From the NCBI GenBank assembly GCA_945866125.1, contig CAMBFZ010000009.1:62001-126000 (forward strand): a stretch of 64,000 nucleotides of DNA, given 5' to 3'. The notes beneath the pieces are model-generated. The model did no database searches, was not told the DNA's origin, and saw nothing but the letters and a program-made list of their open reading frames with translations. The DNA comes from Bordetella parapertussis (GTDB lineage Bacteria > Pseudomonadota > Gammaproteobacteria > Burkholderiales > Burkholderiaceae_D). The translations under genes were made by a program, and so were the position numbers. Below, piece by piece: positions 61,149-64,000 of the stretch; position 1 is the first letter of the stretch, and the number at the start of each line of letters is the position of its first letter.

Positions 61149-62951
61149 TTATGCAGCATCGGAATACGAGTCGTCGCTGGTTCCGAAATAGGCTGCGATC
61201 ACACGCGGATCTGCTTGCACGTCGGCCGGCTTTCCTTGCGCAATGCTGACACCGTAGTCCAATACGATTACATGGTCTGACACCGACATCACCAGATCCA
61301 TGTGATGCTCGACCATCAGGATGCTTACCCCGCGCTCAACGATCTGCTGCAGCATTTGTCCAAGCTCGGCAGTTTCCTGCGGATTCAGGCCGGCGGCAGG
61401 CTCGTCGAGCAGCAGCAACTGGGGCTGGGTAGCTAGCGCACGTGCTAGTTCAACGCGACGCTGCAGCCCGTAGGGAAGACTGCCTGCCGGTGTCTCGGCG
61501 AAGTGATTCAGGCCTAACAGCGCAAGCAACGACAGCGCGTGCTCGCGCGCGGCCAGCTCGCTTTGGCGCGCCGCCGGCAGCGCCATCAGTGATACCCAAA
61601 AACCATTTTCCATACGCACATGTCGACCCAGCAGCACATTGTCGAGCACCGTTAACGCACTAAACAACCGCAAATTTTGAAAAGTCCGGCCCATACCGAG
61701 CGCACAGATTGCATGCGCCGGCTGACCGATCAACTCACTACCAAGGAAACGAATCGAGCCCGAGTCGGGTCGTACCAAACCGGTCAGCATGTTAATCATG
61801 GTGCTCTTCCCCGCACCATTGGGACCAATCAACGCGTGGATATACCCACGCTGCAGTCGGAATGAAACGTTTTGCGCTGGTTGCACACCGCCATAGGCTT
61901 TGCAGAGATTAAACACTTCGAGCAGATCACCATGACCGCGCTCGCACAAGCTTAGCGGTGCACTGGGAGCAAGCGGTGCCAAACCTAATGCATTGCTTTG
62001 CTTTCGCCAAAATTTGCTCATCACGCCAGCGACGCCTTCAGGCATGACATACAGAGCAAACAAAAGAAAAGCGCCATATATAAAATGCTGGACTGCGGGC
62101 CAACGTGCGAGCAGCACATCGAGTATGGTCAAAATGATGGCGCCAACGAGCGGACCTGTGACCGTACCAGCACCACCAAAAAGTACCAGCAACAAAATAA
62201 AAATCGACAGATTAAAGTTGATGAAATCTGAATTAATGTACTGGTTTTGCTGCGCAACCAGTGCGCCGGCAATGCCGCAGGTAACAGCAGCAACCACAAA
62301 GGCCATGACTTTCGCACGGTAGACGCGCACGCCCACCGAGGCCGCAGCGACCTCGTCGGCCTGCAATGACAATAGCGCACGTCCAAACCGACCCGTGAGG
62401 AGATTGCGTAGGAGCAGATGGGTCACTGTTGAAAGAAAAATTCCGAACCACACCCATTGGGTAGTGCTGAAGGCTTGTCCGTCCCAGGTGAGGGGCTTGA
62501 TCCCATAGAGACCTTGCGCGCCACCGAAGAGATCAGTCCATTCCGAGACCAGTTTTTCGACTACCACACCAAAGGCGAGCGTGACCATGGCGAGATACGG
62601 ACCTTTGACGCGCAGCGATGGCAAGGCAATGAGCACACCAAACGCTGCTGCAACGACTGCCGATATCGGCAACGCCAGCCACGGATCACATTCGGTTCGG
62701 CTGGTCAGCAACGCGACTGCATACGCGCCAGCGGCAAACAAGCCTGCCTGGCCAAGCGATTTTTGTCCGGCAAAACCAACCAGCACATTCATGCCCGCCG
62801 CACAGAGATAATAGGTGCACATCGTAAACGCAATGCGCAGGTAATAATCATTGTCGATCTGTGCCACGAGTGCGACGAGCAACGTTGCGATCAGTAAGGC
62901 TCCGCTGAGGTGACCTATACCTGTCCCGCTACGCATGGGTTTGGTCGTCAT
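61149..62951 (-). CDS. LivM-LivG fusion: permease and ATPase in one protein
   Basis: This 600-residue protein joins a LivM-type permease (about residues 1-315, with NVLVGFAGQKSLGQAGLFA and SLRVKGPYLAMVTLAFG) to a LivG-type ATPase (about 345-600, with GPNGAGKST, LPYGLQRRVELARAL and LLLLDEPAAGLNPQE). It forms the second half of the channel and one ATPase of the uptake system. Its ATG at 62951 overlaps the livH stop by ATGA. Upstream in-frame starts are excluded by this. Confidence 0.92.
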   Translation of the reverse strand: MTTKPMRSGTGIGHLSGALLIATLLVALVAQIDNDYYLRIAFTMCTYYLCAAGMNVLVGFAGQKSLGQAGLFAAGAYAVALLTSRTECDPWLALPISAVVAAAFGVLIALPSLRVKGPYLAMVTLAFGVVVEKLVSEWTDLFGGAQGLYGIKPLTWDGQAFSTTQWVWFGIFLSTVTHLLLRNLLTGRFGRALLSLQADEVAAASVGVRVYRAKVMAFVVAAVTCGIAGALVAQQNQYINSDFINFNLSIFILLLVLFGGAGTVTGPLVGAIILTILDVLLARWPAVQHFIYGAFLLFALYVMPEGVAGVMSKFWRKQSNALGLAPLAPSAPLSLCERGHGDLLEVFNLCKAYGGVQPAQNVSFRLQRGYIHALIGPNGAGKSTMINMLTGLVRPDSGSIRFLGSELIGQPAHAICALGMGRTFQNLRLFSALTVLDNVLLGRHVRMENGFWVSLMALPAARQSELAAREHALSLLALLGLNHFAETPAGSLPYGLQRRVELARALATQPQLLLLDEPAAGLNPQETAELGQMLQQIVERGVSILMVEHHMDLVMSVSDHVIVLDYGVSIAQGKPADVQADPRVIAAYFGTSDDSYSDAA

Positions 62952-63871
62952 ACCTTGTCGACTAACTTGCGGCCGAACAGACCGGTCGGACGAAACGACA
63001 GGACGACAATGACCAAGATAAATAACGCGACATCGCGCCATTGCGCTTGCCACAAGTTGACCATCGACTCAAGTACTCCGAGGATAAAACCACCCAGAAC
63101 ACAACCACGCGGGTTGTCGAGCCCGCCTATCATGGCGCCAGAAAATCCTTTGAGGCCAACGGAGAGTCCCATGAATAACGAAGCCTGTGCGATGGGTGCC
63201 AACAAAAATCCCGACAAGCCAGCCAAGATAGAGCTGAACACAAAGGCGCCGATCATGATGAGATTGACATTGATTCCCATCAGACTCGCCATAGCGGGGT
63301 TATGCGCGACAGCCCGCATGGCTTTACCCAGCAAGCTTGCGCGCATGACGAAGTCGAATATAAGCATAATCAAGACCGCCACACCAAACATGAGCAGCTC
63401 TTGCGGCCGGACACCGATGCCGGCAATGCGCAAAATTTCATCCCCCAACGGACCGGGGATCACGACGGGCTTGGGGCCCCAGATGGCCAATCCGATGCTC
63501 TGCAAGATCACACCAAAACCCAGGGTACTCATCACCCATGCCATGCCCTGACGTCCGGCAAAAGGGCGCACACCAAGCACATAGAGTAGCCAGCCAAGTA
63601 AACCCATTACGCCCAACGCACCCAGCAAGGCTAGCAGCTGCGTGCCGGTACCCGGCAGTTCGCTGCCAAATGAGGTTGAGCTAAGGGGCTTGCCTAGCGC
63701 TATGAAAAGCACACTCATTCCGATGAATGCACCGGCCGACACAAACTCGCCATGCGAAAAATTAAGCGTCTTTGTTGTAGTAAACGTGACGCTGAATCCA
63801 AGTGCGACTAACGCGTAGGCACCACCAATCGCTAGGCCACTGACCAGCGCCTGAAGCAATGCTTCGTTCAT
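62948..63871 (-). CDS. livH: Liv-type ABC transporter permease LivH
   Basis: This 307-residue inner-membrane permease has about eight spans and the LivH segments SGLAIGGAYALVALGFSVTF, TKTLNFSHGEFVSAGAF and GGLDNPRGCVLGGFILG. It pairs with the LivM part of the fused protein to import a branched-chain amino acid or a related compound. It lies just after the binding-protein gene, in operon order K-H-M/G-F-EthD. Confidence 0.94.
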   Translation of the reverse strand: MNEALLQALVSGLAIGGAYALVALGFSVTFTTTKTLNFSHGEFVSAGAFIGMSVLFIALGKPLSSTSFGSELPGTGTQLLALLGALGVMGLLGWLLYVLGVRPFAGRQGMAWVMSTLGFGVILQSIGLAIWGPKPVVIPGPLGDEILRIAGIGVRPQELLMFGVAVLIMLIFDFVMRASLLGKAMRAVAHNPAMASLMGINVNLIMIGAFVFSSILAGLSGFLLAPIAQASLFMGLSVGLKGFSGAMIGGLDNPRGCVLGGFILGVLESMVNLWQAQWRDVALFILVIVVLSFRPTGLFGRKLVDKV

Positions 63872-63906
63872 CGTAATCTCCGTTTTCGGTACGGGCGACG
63901 ATCAAG

Positions 63907-64000
63907 TTATTGCTTGAAATCGGCGGCTGTGAAGCCGGTGATGATTGGGTCGCTGTAGGGTGCGAGCTTGCCGTCCTTCCAGCGGGTCCAGACGAAATCA
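63907..64000 (-). CDS. Liv-type substrate-binding protein, C-terminal end only
   Basis: The last 30 codons of a minus-strand gene are seen. They read VWTRWKDGKLAPYSDPI followed by FTAADFKQ and a stop at 63907-63909. This is the usual C-terminal pattern of Liv-type periplasmic binding proteins, and its position before livH supports that. The rest lies beyond the right edge. Confidence 0.75.
   Translation of the reverse strand, partial: DFVWTRWKDGKLAPYSDPIITGFTAADFKQ

Noticed and set aside
62910..63551. A 213-residue frame opposite livH
   Set aside because: LivH has membrane spans and family motifs in its frame; this frame is antisense with no start site.

Overview
The window looks like a chromosomal segment from a Burkholderiales-type betaproteobacterium, possibly near the Oxalobacteraceae. 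The evidence is a moderate G+C content, the sbp–cysT–cysW–cysA–cysB order, a bactofilin, several branched-chain amino-acid (Liv) type uptake genes, and many small secreted proteins of families common in that order. I see no rRNA, tRNA, CRISPR array, phage or transposase gene.

Layout. 1-8.5 kb: a partial DsbA-family gene, a bactofilin, then a sulfate-uptake block (binding protein, OprP/OprO-like porin, CysT, CysW, CysA, CysB), a secreted protein and a GlcG-like protein. 8.6-17.7 kb: a thioredoxin-fold protein, truncated haemoglobin, class V aminotransferase, formate-tetrahydrofolate ligase, quinone oxidoreductase, a DUF1275 membrane protein, small secreted proteins (one with an HExxH motif) and cysteine synthase. 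17.7-26.5 kb: a Liv-type binding protein, IlvE, and a catabolic group (class II aldolase, phytanoyl-CoA-type dioxygenase, D-aminoacylase-like amidohydrolase, MFS permease, enolase-superfamily enzyme). 26.5-28.7 kb: an accessory island with a type III secretion class II chaperone gene and a gene for a two-transmembrane partner, bracketed by degenerate direct repeats. 28.7-37.7 kb: a short-chain dehydrogenase, a small gene behind a near-perfect LexA box, an FAD oxidoreductase, a TauD-like dioxygenase, a degenerate Mesh1/SpoT-type HD protein, small secreted proteins, a second Liv-type binding protein, a cyclase-family hydrolase, a DUF4337 protein and RidA.

37.8-51.6 kb: an MgtA-type P-type ATPase, an RND efflux adaptor and pump, then a sulfur-relay operon (DadA-like FAD enzyme, TusA-like, DsrE-like, and a TusA domain fused to a MetE-type catalytic barrel), a single-domain PAS protein, and a two-component system whose upstream region carries a perfect 10-bp-arm palindrome. 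51.7-59.5 kb: an unrecognised cytosolic protein, a tail-anchored coiled-coil protein, FKBP, an RsuA-type pseudouridine synthase, a DUF4399 protein and a five-gene aromatic or ketone catabolic cluster. 59.7-64 kb: an EthD-domain protein and a Liv uptake operon (LivK end, LivH, a LivM-LivG fusion, LivF).

Sulfur recurs through the window: sulfate import and its regulator, cysteine synthase, a taurine-dioxygenase-family enzyme, and the TusA/DsrE/MetE-like operon. The two loci most likely to be biologically new are the repeat-flanked type III chaperone/partner cassette (26.7-28.4 kb) and the TusA-DsrE-TusA::MetE operon (45.0-48.6 kb). All family calls come from reading motifs and sequence patterns. 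No database search was run.
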